64,000 nucleotides of DNA from Terriglobia bacterium (GTDB taxonomy: Bacteria > Acidobacteriota > Terriglobia > Terriglobales > Acidobacteriaceae): assembly GCA_020073665.1 (NCBI GenBank), contig JAIQEU010000002.1:1-64000 (forward strand), in the 5' to 3' direction. The translations under genes were made by a program, and so were the position numbers. Within the stretch, counting starts at the first letter, position 1. Each line of letters begins with the position of its first letter. Shown here one piece after another: positions 1-9,199 of the stretch. The notes beneath the pieces were generated by a model. The model worked only from the letters and a program-made list of their open reading frames with translations. It made no database searches and was not told the DNA's origin.

Positions 1-64
1 AAAGTGCTGCGGCAAAAAGAAAAAGACCGGCAAGAATCCAGAACAAACGCCACCCTCCTGGCAT
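1..64 (-). CDS. N-terminus of a membrane or exported protein running off the window
   Basis: An ATG at 64-62 on the minus strand is preceded by a good Shine-Dalgarno sequence (GAGGTGA, complement of 67-73) and opens a frame that stays open to the window edge. The 20 or so visible residues begin MPGGWRLFWILAGLF and continue as a hydrophobic stretch, which fits a signal peptide or first membrane helix. Nothing else of the gene is visible, so no function can be given. The start is supported by the ribosome binding site and the hydrophobic composition, but the fragment is very short. Confidence 0.45.
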   Translation of the reverse strand, partial: MPGGWRLFWILAGLFLFAAAL

Positions 65-139
65 AATCACCTCACCCCCGGTAGCTTAGCAAATCCGCGT
101 GCAAATGATATTATGGATGAGGAAGAGTTCACCCCACAC

Positions 140-214
<75 letters not shown>

Positions 215-228
215 TTCTTTTCATGAGC

Positions 229-711
229 TTAATTCACTGTTGCGTCTTCTGCATTCTCTGACTTTGGGGATTTCTTGGGGGACCACGTCGGGATTTCGAC
301 CTTCCCAAGGATGTCCATTGCCTCTCGCATTGCTTTGTGTCCGATGTGCCCGTATCGCTTCGCCATGCGAATCGCAGTTGCTGCGCTCCAGCCCATGATC
401 GTCGAGACGACGGGATAGGGAACGCCACCCTCTAGCAGGCGGGTACAGGCGGTGTGTCGCAGATCGTGGAAGCGGCAGTGTAACGGCGGTGCTTTCTCCT
501 CCGTCGATCCTGTGGGCTTCCAATCGCGGGCTTCTTCCGTTAGGATTGCCCCCGCACGCTTCTTGGCCCCCTCCCACGCTTCCTTCCAATCGTTGACAGG
601 CTTTGTCGGGTCAGTCGCATAAATGCAGGGCTCGAAGTCATCGCAAGTGGCATCTCTTAAGTGTCCGTTTATCGTGTTTCTTCCGGAATTGATTTTTGTT
701 TTTCCTATAGA
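229..711 (-). pseudogene. Tyrosine recombinase (phage-type integrase), C-terminal fragment
   Basis: Reading the minus strand back from the stop at 229-231 gives about 160 open codons that match only the catalytic half of a tyrosine recombinase. Visible motifs are FHDLRHTACTRLLEGG (catalytic Arg, then the HxxR region), MGWS in place of the usual LGHS box, and KRYGHIG carrying the catalytic Tyr. The frame is closed upstream by an in-frame TGA at 712-714. No core-binding or arm-binding domain is found before it, so the gene is truncated. It lies immediately downstream of tRNA-Asn, the usual place for an integrase next to its attachment site. Catalytic activity is unlikely without the N-terminal half. 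Confidence 0.8.
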
Positions 712-750
712 TCAAGGTCCGCACGACCTCCGTGCTGGTGCGCAGCTACT

Positions 751-1710
751 TCACTTCTTGGGGAAGAGCGGCGTCACCACAAACCGTAGCCCGCATCCGC
801 TCGGAGCGCCGTTTGGACTCGTGGCCCAACACTTCGGTCCGGCGCCGATGCTCACCGGCTGCTTTCCAAAGCGCACCAGCTTGCTCACCGAAAAGTTGAT
901 CGGCACCGCCCACTTTTCTGCGGTCCAGTCGTAGGTGGACTCGGTGTTCAAAGCAATGGTCCACGCCGTCTTTGTGGTGTAGGAAACGAACGGCTGCAAG
1001 AATGTGGCGTTCACAGCCGGCCGGGCATCGTCCCCGGCCACCGACCAAATGTGGTTGAGGAGAGCGCCGTATGTCCATCCCTTTTTCTGCTTTAGGACCA
1101 CCAGCGTCGGACCAAGGCCGAACTTTTTCGCACCCAGAAAATCATCGGTCGCCGTGGGCACCAACAAGACCGGACCAAACCCCCAAATGAACGGTTTCGT
1201 CTTATTGGGCGAAAAGAAGAAACTCTGCACGATGTCGCCCAGGCCGGTTTGCGAGGTACCGGGGACCACTTCGCTTTGATGGATAATCGGCACAATTGTC
1301 CGGGAGATGAGGTTCCAGTTGGGGCTCAGAGCGATAGGAATCACCGGCTGGAAATTCATGGTGTAGCGAAAACCATCGTCGTTGGGCCCGAGCCGGAAAT
1401 CGAAGTTATTCTGGAACGGCACGCTGATAAGCGAAGCGATTGGGTTGGAGAGCTTCTTGGCCAGTTCCGCTTGTTCCGATTCAGCCGGCGCACCTCCGCT
1501 CGACGCGCTCGCTCCCGCCTGCGATTGTGTTCCAGAGGATGAGCCCGCGGTGGCTTGGTCTGACGCAGCATCCTGGGATCGAGCAGGTGTGGAAAGTTGG
1601 ATGGGAACGCTGTACCGCGAGCACTTTTTGGATGGGAAGGACACCGGGGAATCGGTACGTGCTGCCAGCTTGGAGATTCTCCGGCAACGTCGGGCGAAAC
1701 ACCGGAGCAC
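751..1710 (-). CDS. Outer-membrane transporter-like beta-strand protein; N-terminus uncertain
   Basis: From about residue 95 onward the product resembles the widespread neuromedin-U/transporter-type proteins thought to form outer-membrane barrels. It has alternating short beta strands such as NPIASLISVPFQNNFD, MNFQPVIPIALS and WNLISRTIVPIIHQ, and a C-terminus of the SIGAGP...GLRFVVTPLFPKK type. The first 45 residues are Arg/Lys/Ser-rich and contain no signal peptide, which is abnormal for this family. The true 5' end may have been lost or frameshifted, and the 1710 start is only the longest open frame. Cys residues in GPKCWATS and GCGLRF replace positions that I would expect to be aromatic in relatives, another hint of decay. 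The gene sits between two broken integrase genes and was probably cargo or a disrupted native gene. Confidence 0.6.
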   Translation of the reverse strand: MLRCFARRCRRISKLAARTDSPVSFPSKKCSRYSVPIQLSTPARSQDAASDQATAGSSSGTQSQAGASASSGGAPAESEQAELAKKLSNPIASLISVPFQNNFDFRLGPNDDGFRYTMNFQPVIPIALSPNWNLISRTIVPIIHQSEVVPGTSQTGLGDIVQSFFFSPNKTKPFIWGFGPVLLVPTATDDFLGAKKFGLGPTLVVLKQKKGWTYGALLNHIWSVAGDDARPAVNATFLQPFVSYTTKTAWTIALNTESTYDWTAEKWAVPINFSVSKLVRFGKQPVSIGAGPKCWATSPNGAPSGCGLRFVVTPLFPKK

Positions 1711-1798
1711 TCATCCGTTTTACTGGGGTGCCTTCATTGCTGCTGGAGACTGGCACTAGTCGCTCTGTTTGCGACAGAACTCCAAAGCAAATTGCGGG

Positions 1799-2260
1799 TC
1801 AGACCTCGGCCCGCGTGAGGGTTGAACCTGCTCTAATGTGTAAACTCACCGCGTTTGACGGCGTCATCATCGCCGCCAGCATGTCATCCTGCGCTGCCAG
1901 ACGATCCTCGCTCATGCTGTGAGCATAAATCCCGAGCGTAGTAGCGACGTCGCTGTGGCGAAGCATCTTCTGCACCGTCTTCACGTCGGTCCCCTTCCGC
2001 ACGAGGAAGCTAGCCAAGCTATGACGCAAGTTGTGGAACCCGAAGCGGACCTTCTCGCCTTCCTTGAGCACGCCCGCCTTCACCGCAGCCGGGCGGAGAT
2101 GATCTTCGACCAGCATGTTGGCGACGCGGGGCTGCTTTCCTTTAAGCCGGGTGCTGGCAAACACCCAGGCCGTCGGTTGACCGTAAGGTGTCTGCTCCTG
2201 CCACTGGCGAATAAAGCCCGCGAGTAAAGGGACCATTGGAACGGGAGCCTTGTACCCGAT
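1799..2260 (-). pseudogene. Second tyrosine recombinase, C-terminal catalytic fragment
   Basis: About 150 residues match the catalytic domain of an XerD/phage-type tyrosine recombinase. They include NLRHSLASFLVRKG (catalytic Arg and its helix), VQKMLRHSDVATTLGIYAH (His box and catalytic Tyr) and a typical tail EDRLAAQDDML. The open frame continues upstream to 2413, but the 50 residues beyond about 2260 do not look like an integrase and read in another frame as a different protein, so the recombinase is cut at about 2250-2260. It differs clearly from the fragment at 229-711, for example in having the canonical RHS box instead of GWS. At least two independent integrases have therefore left remains here. 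Confidence 0.78.
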
Positions 2261-2411
2261 CGAGGTATACCACGCGGACCGCGCCCATCTCGATTTCTGA
2301 AGACTGAATGCCTTGTTGGTCGAGAAACTCCAGGATCGCTTTCTTGTCGGTATCGGTCTTGGCGTACACCGAAGCCAGATCGTTTCCCGCTTCCTGATAG
2401 GGATGAGTCTC
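2250..2411 (-). pseudogene. SIMPL-domain (DUF541) protein fragment
   Basis: In the minus-strand frame that passes through 2369, about 54 residues read as a plausible internal piece of a SIMPL/DUF541 protein. It contains YQEAGNDLASVYAKTDTDKK followed by AILEFLDQQGI and SEIEMGAVRVV. This is the pattern of that family's N-terminal half, in which powers of a helix segment are followed by 'QGI..SEIE.G...V'. There is no start codon or signal peptide. The fragment begins right at the stop codon of the GH36 gene and ends where the second integrase fragment starts, so it is a scrap trapped between two junctions. The family match is from memory of its motifs and needs a profile search. Confidence 0.5.
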
Positions 2412-4524
2412 ATTCCGGGCGCGCCTCGATCAGCAAGTGCTTGTCGAATTTCGCTGCCAGGCGCGCCGTGGGGCCATGCACGCTGCCCAAGTCCCGGTTG
2501 TTGGCATAGTCGGTGACCCGATAGCTGCGATCTTCCAGTCCTCGCAATTCAACCGCGCCGTCCCAGTGCTTGGCGAAAAACGCATAGTACATTTTCTGGT
2601 CTTTGCGGATGGCGTGGGTTTCGGGAAGATCGAAACCGATGTCGTAGAGTTGGCCCAGGTACTGGCCCTTCGAGATCATCTTCTCGCGGTAGATTTGCAG
2701 CCACTTTTCGAATTCCTTTTTCCGGGCGGGGGTTAGGTCCGAACTGCTGGGTTTGTCGGCCAGCGCCGGCAGCACGAACTGCGTCCCGACCACTCCGCCG
2801 ACACCCACCGTGGAAGCGAAATCAATGGCATCGTCGCTTAACTCCACGTGATCGCCAAAGTAGGGAACGCCGTCCCCCATCAACGCCTTCAGCGTCTTCC
2901 CTTTGGAACGCACCTGGAACGAACTTTCAGGGTCGGAAGCCACCGACATGTTGAAGTGCGGCATGGTGAAGAAAGAATAGGCAGTGCCGCAGGGACAGAA
3001 CTCGACCAGTGCGTCCGGCTTCACGCTGCGCGCGGTCTCGTAGAGTTCGCGGAAGAAATCGGGCAGGGCTTCCACCGACTCCTCGGGCCGCTTATGGTGG
3101 TGTGCAGGGTTGTAGCAGGGCGGTACTCCGTTCATGAACTGGCCATCCAGTTTGAGGCCGTCGAAGCCCCACTCGCCCAGGATCTTGCGCACCAGCGCCT
3201 TGTGGTATTCGACGACGCGGCGGTCGGCGGGGCACAGGTAGTAGGAGTTCCACCAGGAAATCTTGCGTCTCGATCCGTCGCGGTTCAGCAGCGCGAGATC
3301 CGGGTGTTCCTTGAGCAAGTTGGAATCGGCCACCGCGCTCATAGGTGACCACCAAAGCTGGGCCTGGAAGCCCTCCTTATGGATGCGGTCGACCAGGGCT
3401 TTCATGTCCGCATCGCCACGGGGAAACTTCATGGGATTGACGCCCCAGTCTCCGTAGTTGTTCTGCCAGCCATCGTCGAGCGTAACCCACGTAAAGCCCA
3501 TACTCTTTACCGTGGGCAGAGTGTCGTAGACCTGCTGCGGCCGCATTTTTCGGCCGTAGCCCCAGGCGCACCAAATGGCGCCGAACGCGCTGTCGGGGGC
3601 GGATGCCATCTGGAAGCCCTGCAGGGTCATGAAGCGCCGGTATTCGGTGAGCGTCTGGAAGTAGTCACCCTCGTGGACCGCGACAAACGTGTGCAGCGTG
3701 TGGAAATTTTCGCTGGGCTTGAGCGTCAGCGGTTGCTGGAAACGCACTGCCACTTGCGCATGATGCGGGTCGGGCATGGCGACGGGCAGCGAGACCAGTT
3801 TGGGCCGGGGCTCAAGGTGGCCAACGCCGAGCCCGACATCCCTTCGCCAGACATCGACGATTGGCGTTCCTCCGCCGTAGTCGCTGGCGTTCATGCCAAG
3901 GAAGTTCTCCTGCCGGAAGCCGGGCTTCAAAGGAAGAACCCAGTTGGGACGCTTCTCGTAGGATCCGCTCTGGTAGGACCAGAAGGCGGGGGCGGCCGAT
4001 GCCGTCTGCGACTCGATGGTGTAGGCGTTGTTGCTCCAGCCTTCCATGCGAAGATCCGAGTCACCGTGGTTGGTGTACTCCACGTCGAACACCGCGAAGG
4101 TGGGGAACCCGTCGTAGATGGTGACCGCCACCGTCTTACTCAGAGGACCCGCTTTCCCTGATAATGTCAGGCGTTCTCCGTCGCCAAAGGAGTCGTGGAT
4201 GCGGTCGCGCTGCTGGGAAATCAGAGGGAAGTCCCGCCATTTGCGTTTTGCACCCTGTGCCGTCTCCGACGCGGTGAAGGGTCCGAGGACAACTTCTTTG
4301 CCGTCGAGTCGTGCGACTACGCGACTGCGCAGATTCCGGTCAAACTCGATGCGCAGGTTCCGGCTCTGGATCTGCAAATCGCCGGCGGGAAGCGAGGCTA
4401 CTGGAGCAGTCGCGTTGGCTGGTGTTTCCCGAGCGCCAACTGTCCGTCTGGGAGAGGCACTGCTTTGCAGCCCGATCAACAACGCGAGACCAGCAACAAC
4501 CAGATGACGGCTAATGGGCTTCAT
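2410..4524 (-). CDS. Secreted GH36-family alpha-galactosidase-like glycosidase
   Basis: The 704-residue product starts with a signal peptide (MKPISRHLVVAGLALLIGLQ) and has the GH36/melibiase layout: an N-terminal beta-sandwich to about residue 290, a TIM barrel, and a short C-terminal beta domain. The barrel shows the family signatures FTWVTLDDGWQ and DGLKLDGQF. The Asp of KLD, at about residue 460, is the expected nucleophile, and the SDPESS segment about 100 residues later is where the acid/base Asp is expected. It should hydrolyse terminal alpha-galactosides in the periplasm or outside the cell. A start 36 bases upstream (4560) is possible, but the 4524 ATG gives a clean signal peptide. 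The stop codon at 2410-2412 coincides with the edge of the scrambled region; the C-terminus nevertheless looks complete. Confidence 0.88.
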   Translation of the reverse strand: MKPISRHLVVAGLALLIGLQSSASPRRTVGARETPANATAPVASLPAGDLQIQSRNLRIEFDRNLRSRVVARLDGKEVVLGPFTASETAQGAKRKWRDFPLISQQRDRIHDSFGDGERLTLSGKAGPLSKTVAVTIYDGFPTFAVFDVEYTNHGDSDLRMEGWSNNAYTIESQTASAAPAFWSYQSGSYEKRPNWVLPLKPGFRQENFLGMNASDYGGGTPIVDVWRRDVGLGVGHLEPRPKLVSLPVAMPDPHHAQVAVRFQQPLTLKPSENFHTLHTFVAVHEGDYFQTLTEYRRFMTLQGFQMASAPDSAFGAIWCAWGYGRKMRPQQVYDTLPTVKSMGFTWVTLDDGWQNNYGDWGVNPMKFPRGDADMKALVDRIHKEGFQAQLWWSPMSAVADSNLLKEHPDLALLNRDGSRRKISWWNSYYLCPADRRVVEYHKALVRKILGEWGFDGLKLDGQFMNGVPPCYNPAHHHKRPEESVEALPDFFRELYETARSVKPDALVEFCPCGTAYSFFTMPHFNMSVASDPESSFQVRSKGKTLKALMGDGVPYFGDHVELSDDAIDFASTVGVGGVVGTQFVLPALADKPSSSDLTPARKKEFEKWLQIYREKMISKGQYLGQLYDIGFDLPETHAIRKDQKMYYAFFAKHWDGAVELRGLEDRSYRVTDYANNRDLGSVHGPTARLAAKFDKHLLIEARPE

Positions 4525-4695
4525 GACGTTTACCGTGAAAAGCATACCATTTCGCATCATTACGGGTTTATTCTTCTAAATGTTTCGAATGCATTCTATT
4601 GGTTTTCTGCCGGCAGCTTGAGCCGTGCTCTTCCTGCAAGTCACTGAACCTCAACCGGAGGTTGCAGTAAGCTAGTTGGTCGAACAAGCAGCCCT

Positions 4696-6057
4696 ATGCA
4701 GCCTCTACGGGTGGTGGTAGTTGACGATGAACCGAGTGCGTGCGCGTTCCTGCAGGCAGTTTTCACGGCTGAAGGACACGAGTGCCACACCTTCCTGCGA
4801 CCGGAAGAAGCGGAGCAGCACTTGGCGGCCAACGAGGCCGATCTGGCGATGGTCGACGTTTATCTCGGAGCCATCAACGGAATCGATCTGCTGCAGCGGC
4901 TTCGCGGTCTGCAACCTAATCTTTATTCGGTCATCATGACCGCCCATGTCAGCGTAGAGACGGCGGCGCGCTCGTTGAGCGAAGGTGCGGTGGATTACGT
5001 CAGCAAGCCGCTTACCATCGAACAGGTCAAGGCCATCGCCGCGCGTGCCGATCGCTTTCGGCTGCAGAACCAGCAGCCAGTGGCTACTCCCGATCAGCTG
5101 CAGGACTCGGCAATTGTCGGCCGCAGCCCCAAGATGCTCGAAGTCTACAAGTCCATTGGACGAGTGGCAGCGAGCAATCTGAACGTGCTGATCACCGGCG
5201 CCAGCGGCACGGGCAAGGAGTTGGTGGCGCGGGCTATCCATCAGCATTCCAAGCGGGCGCAGCAGCCCTTCACTCCAGTAAACTGCGGATCGTTCACAGA
5301 AACAATTCTGGAGAGCGAGTTGTTCGGTCACGAGAAAGGCGCGTTTACCGGGGCCGGAGGCACTCATAAGGGCCTGGTGGAGGCGACGGATGGCGGCACG
5401 CTCTTTCTCGACGAAATCACCGAAACCACTTTGTCGTTCCAGGTAAAACTGCTGCGAGTGATTCAAGAACAGCAGGTGCGGCGGGTCGGCTCCAGCAAGT
5501 ACATCCCGGTGAATGTGCGCATCCTTGCGGCGTCGAATCGCGATATGTCACAGCTGCTGAAGGAAGGCCAGTTCCGTGAAGACCTCTACTATCGCTTGAG
5601 CGTGGTGACCATCCATCTGCCCGCGCTGAACGAGCGGCGCGAGGACATCCCGCTGCTGGTGAACCAGTTTCTGCAGCGGTTTAACGCGCAGAACCAGCTT
5701 AATGTTGACATCGAACCGGCGGCAGTGAAACATCTGCAAGCCATGCCGTGGCCGGGCAATGTGCGCGAACTGGAGAACACCATCAACCGGCTGGCGATTT
5801 TTGCGCCCACGGGCAAGATTACTCTCGCCGATATCGAGGCCGAAGTGCAGCGGGCGCCAGAAGATTCTGCGGCGGCTGCGGCGGCCACGCCTCCCGACCG
5901 GCTGTTGGAACTGGAGCGTGAGCACATCGTCCGCATCCTGAAGCAGACCGGCGGCAACCGCTCCGAGGCCGCGCGCCGGCTGGGCATCGAACGAAAAACT
6001 CTGTACAAGAAAGCGCTTCGCCTGGGAATCGATCTGCACTCCACGGACAAATCATGA
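4696..6057 (+). CDS. Sigma-54-dependent response regulator, NtrC family
   Basis: The 453-residue protein has three domains. A receiver at 1-120 keeps the acidic pair in VVVDDEPS, phosphoacceptor Asp54 in MVDVYLG, and Lys in VSKPL. A sigma-54 AAA+ domain spans about 140-380, with Walker A GASGTGKE near residue 168, the GAFTGA loop that contacts sigma-54 near 215, and Walker B GGTLFLDE. A Fis-type helix-turn-helix closes the protein (NRSEAARRLGIERKTLYKKA). When phosphorylated it should activate sigma-54 promoters. The last four bases overlap the start of the CHASE2 kinase (ATGA), which is therefore its likely cognate partner. The target genes are not evident; the cytochrome locus downstream is one possibility. 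Confidence 0.95.
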   Translation: MQPLRVVVVDDEPSACAFLQAVFTAEGHECHTFLRPEEAEQHLAANEADLAMVDVYLGAINGIDLLQRLRGLQPNLYSVIMTAHVSVETAARSLSEGAVDYVSKPLTIEQVKAIAARADRFRLQNQQPVATPDQLQDSAIVGRSPKMLEVYKSIGRVAASNLNVLITGASGTGKELVARAIHQHSKRAQQPFTPVNCGSFTETILESELFGHEKGAFTGAGGTHKGLVEATDGGTLFLDEITETTLSFQVKLLRVIQEQQVRRVGSSKYIPVNVRILAASNRDMSQLLKEGQFREDLYYRLSVVTIHLPALNERREDIPLLVNQFLQRFNAQNQLNVDIEPAAVKHLQAMPWPGNVRELENTINRLAIFAPTGKITLADIEAEVQRAPEDSAAAAAATPPDRLLELEREHIVRILKQTGGNRSEAARRLGIERKTLYKKALRLGIDLHSTDKS

Positions 6058-8351
6058 CGGCGGCGGGCCCAGGGCGAAGGCATTGGAGCCAGACATTAGT
6101 TTTGTCGGGAATTCTGTTCGTGTTGGTCTGCGGAATTTCAACTCTTCCGGTGGTTCGCACCTCGTCGGTGCGAATCACTGACACCTGGTTTCTCCTGGCT
6201 CCGCCACCCCACGAGCCGTCGCGAGCGGTTCTTGTCCTGATCGATGATGACAGCCTGCAGCAGTTTGGACGCTGGCCCTGGTCGCGGGTGCTTCTCGCAC
6301 AGCTCAACACCAACCTGGCGAAGGCCGGCGCCGGGGTCATTGGACTCGACATTTTGCTCTCCGAGCCGCAATCGCCAGAAGCCGATGCCAGCCTTCGCGA
6401 ATCTCTGCAGGCCAGCGGCCGCACCGTGCTGGTGGATGAGATTGGCACTTTTGCCGACGGGCCACACTGGATCGAGCCCCTACCCGAATTCGCCGAGGCT
6501 GCCGGGGCGGTGGGCCACGCCCATGCCCCGCTCGATGAAGACAGCGTTTGTCGTCGCTTCCCGGCGCGCGAGCTTTCTGTTAATGGCTCGCGCTGGGCGT
6601 TTGCCGTCGAGTTAGCGCGCCGCACCGTACCGGAGCGCGCCTCGGCATTCCTGGCGGCCTACGGCATTCCTTTCAGCGACGACAACCCGGTCGTGATTGC
6701 CGCCAAGCCTATCCTTATTCCTATATGGTTCCGTTCCGACCGGTTTGAGACCATCTCGGCGCGTGATGTGTTGCAGGGCCAGAACCTGGAAACGGTGCGC
6801 GGCAGGCCGGTGCTGGTCGGATTCGGCCCGACCGAGATCAGCGATCGCCTCAGTACGCCCATCTCCAGGGAACTGCCCGCCCCGGGAGTGGAGATCCATG
6901 CCCAGATACTCGATAGCATATTGACAGGACGGGAACTCCACGAGGTTTCCATCCTGGTGGTGGCCGCAGTCCTGATGTGTACCTGTATGCTCGTCGTCAT
7001 TGTTTTCCAGACCTGGCATGGCTGGTGGGCCAGCGGCTTGCTGCTGATGTTAGGAATCGCAGTCTACGCCGGCGGGTTTCTTACTTTCCTGTGGTTTTCG
7101 CGCATAGTGCCGGTCGGGCCTCTTCTGCTTTCTGTGGTCGCCGGCCCTCTACTGGTCTACACGGCAGATTTCGTTATGGTAGAGCAGAGCGTCACCCGAC
7201 AGTTGCTCGGTTTGCGCTCCTGGCTGGCATTGCAAACCAAGAGCGGCTCCATGCCGGAGGGAAATGATCTTTCCTGGAAACTGCAAGTGTTGCACGACCT
7301 GCAAACCGAACTGGGCTCACTCTACGAGTTGCACAAGACGCTGCTGGAATCCACTCAGGACCTGGTAGCGGTGTTTGACCAACAGGGAAATCTTCTGCTG
7401 CAGAACCAGGCCTTTGCCGCGGCCTATCCTTCCCAAGCGGAAACCCAGTTGACGCTCGAACGGCTGCGCACCCGACTGGAGCCGACCGACGATGGCGGGC
7501 TGCAATCGAGAGGTTCCGTGGTCGAGGGTGAAGCCTACTTAAACGACGAGCTATATTCGGCGCGGATTGCGCCTCTGCCTCCGACCGCGTTGGCCCCGGG
7601 AGGCGGGACTATCGTTACCTTGGCCAGCTTGCGCACCCGCGTGGAGCGCGACCGTTCTCGGGCCGAAGCCTTGGGTTTCATCACCCATGAACTGCGGACT
7701 CCCCTGGCTTCGATTCAGGGCTTCGCCGAGTTGATGATGCGCTACCCCGGTTCCTCCACCAGCGCCGGGGCCCCGGAAACCATCTTCCGCGAGTCCAAAC
7801 GGTTGCTGGCGCTGATCAGCAGTTATCTGGATGTGCTGCGGTTGGATGCCGGGGCTAAGTCCGTCAGTTCCGACCTCATCGAGTTGGACGGCCTGGTACG
7901 GCAAGTGTTTGACATTCTGCAGCCCCTCGCCACGGCAGCGAAAATGCGATTAGTATTCGAGCTTGGGGAACCGGTCGCCTTGGTGGCGGATGCGCACCTG
8001 CTTAGCGGGGCCGTGCTAAACCTGGTCAGCAATGCGATTAAATATGGCCGGCCCGGTACCGACATCGTGGTGCGAGGGCTGCACCAGGCCGGGGAAGTGA
8101 TCGTCAGTGTGAGCAACATTGGTGAACCGATCGCCCCGGATGTCATGCCTCGCCTGTTCGATGCCTACTTTCGCGCATCTAAGGTGGAAGGTAGCAAGAC
8201 CGGCTGGGGCCTGGGTTTGGCCTTCGTGAAGCGCATCGCCGAAAAGCACGGAGGCTCGATACGCGCGGAAAGTCAACCTGAGGGCAACTGCTTCGAGATA
8301 CGCCTGCCGATGAAGGCGGGGGTTACGGGTGCTACAAAAGGGGTGGTATGA
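6054..8351 (+). CDS. CHASE2-domain sensor histidine kinase
   Basis: The 765-residue membrane kinase has an N-terminal helix (about 12-30) and an extracytoplasmic CHASE2 sensor domain (about 35-300, with RITDTWF, LVLIDDDSLQQFGRWPWSR and GVEIHAQILDSIL). Three closely spaced membrane helices follow (about 302-375), then a PAS-like segment (DLVAVFDQQGNLLLQN), a HisKA domain with His545 in FITHELRTPLASI, and a HATPase domain with NLVSNAIKYG and GWGLGLAFVKRIAEKHGG. It is translationally coupled to the NtrC-like regulator upstream and the FecR-domain protein downstream through ATGA overlaps. The ligand of CHASE2 domains is generally unknown. The FecR-domain partner suggests that an envelope signal is monitored. 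Confidence 0.95.
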   Translation: MTAAGPGRRHWSQTLVLSGILFVLVCGISTLPVVRTSSVRITDTWFLLAPPPHEPSRAVLVLIDDDSLQQFGRWPWSRVLLAQLNTNLAKAGAGVIGLDILLSEPQSPEADASLRESLQASGRTVLVDEIGTFADGPHWIEPLPEFAEAAGAVGHAHAPLDEDSVCRRFPARELSVNGSRWAFAVELARRTVPERASAFLAAYGIPFSDDNPVVIAAKPILIPIWFRSDRFETISARDVLQGQNLETVRGRPVLVGFGPTEISDRLSTPISRELPAPGVEIHAQILDSILTGRELHEVSILVVAAVLMCTCMLVVIVFQTWHGWWASGLLLMLGIAVYAGGFLTFLWFSRIVPVGPLLLSVVAGPLLVYTADFVMVEQSVTRQLLGLRSWLALQTKSGSMPEGNDLSWKLQVLHDLQTELGSLYELHKTLLESTQDLVAVFDQQGNLLLQNQAFAAAYPSQAETQLTLERLRTRLEPTDDGGLQSRGSVVEGEAYLNDELYSARIAPLPPTALAPGGGTIVTLASLRTRVERDRSRAEALGFITHELRTPLASIQGFAELMMRYPGSSTSAGAPETIFRESKRLLALISSYLDVLRLDAGAKSVSSDLIELDGLVRQVFDILQPLATAAKMRLVFELGEPVALVADAHLLSGAVLNLVSNAIKYGRPGTDIVVRGLHQAGEVIVSVSNIGEPIAPDVMPRLFDAYFRASKVEGSKTGWGLGLAFVKRIAEKHGGSIRAESQPEGNCFEIRLPMKAGVTGATKGVV

Positions 8352-9061
8352 AAAGCTTGGGCAATGTTCGTGCAGGGCTGATGCTGCTGGTGGTTCTGTC
8401 GCTAGCGGTTGGGCAGACTCCCCAGCCCCAACCCACGACGCTCCCCATCGGGTCCGCGACCATCGCAGAGGTCAAAGGAGATGTTTCCATCCGCTCGCCG
8501 GAGGGCGCAGCGCTCGGCGCGCAGCGCGGCTCGCTGTTACCTGCCGAGACCACGATTGAAACTGTGAAAGGCAGCGTCGTGCTTGACCTGCAGGATGGTT
8601 CCCAGGTGCTGGTGAAGGCCAACAGCAAGGTGGTGCTGAAGGCCCCCAGCGAAGACAAAGGCTTCTACTTAGAGCTGATGATTGGGAAGATCATCGCCAA
8701 AGTCCAGAAGCGTCTGCAAAACGCGCCGTCTTTCCGCATGGGTACGCCCACTGCCGTCATTACCGTGAGAGGGACACGCTTCTCGGTCGAGGTGAACAAG
8801 AAACAAAGGACGTTGGTCGAGGTATTCGAGGGCCTGGTGGAGGTTCAGAGCTTGCAACTGCCAGGGCCTCCGGTGCTGCTGCGGCCCGGGTTCGAAACTG
8901 GCGTAGGCCGTGACCGCACCCCCGAACAGCCGCGGCAATTTGATGAAGGCCCCGGGTCGGCGTTCGAGCGGGAAGGCAACGGACCCGGCCAGTACGGAGG
9001 CGAACGCGAAGGCTCAGGGCAGAGTCGGCCGGGAGGCGAAACCGAAAAGGAGCCCCATTGA
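8348..9061 (+). CDS. Exported FecR-domain protein
   Basis: The 237-residue product has a signal peptide (MKSLGNVRAGLMLLVVLSLAVG) and a FecR domain at about 35-165. The domain contains VKGDVSIRSPEG, VLDLQDGSQVLVKANSKV, RMGTPTAVITVRGTRFSVEV and TLVEVFEGLVEV. The C-terminal 60 residues are disordered, rich in Gly, Glu and Arg. Unlike FecR of iron-uptake systems it has no N-terminal anti-sigma segment, no internal membrane helix and no neighbouring ECF sigma factor, so it is not a classical FecI/FecR pair. It overlaps the kinase gene by four bases. A periplasmic sensing or scaffolding role alongside the CHASE2 domain is an inference from this coupling. Confidence 0.88.
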   Translation: MKSLGNVRAGLMLLVVLSLAVGQTPQPQPTTLPIGSATIAEVKGDVSIRSPEGAALGAQRGSLLPAETTIETVKGSVVLDLQDGSQVLVKANSKVVLKAPSEDKGFYLELMIGKIIAKVQKRLQNAPSFRMGTPTAVITVRGTRFSVEVNKKQRTLVEVFEGLVEVQSLQLPGPPVLLRPGFETGVGRDRTPEQPRQFDEGPGSAFEREGNGPGQYGGEREGSGQSRPGGETEKEPH

Positions 9062-9199
9062 TCGGGCGGAATGCTCCCGGAGGAGACTGCTGTTCCCGGG
9101 TTGGACACAGTGTGGGTCCAAGCGACCCACCAGGGTACAGGGCTTTGACCGGGGGCATGGCCTCGCCGGCTGGGTGAAAAGACCGTGGTTGTTGAAAAG

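Noticed and set aside
2263-2413. N-terminal 50 residues of the second integrase frame
   Set aside because: They do not resemble an integrase. The same bases in another frame give a SIMPL-like sequence, so the open frame here is accidental.
8348-9061. FecR of an iron-uptake surface-signalling system
   Set aside because: No ECF sigma factor is adjacent and the protein lacks the cytoplasmic anti-sigma segment and internal membrane helix.
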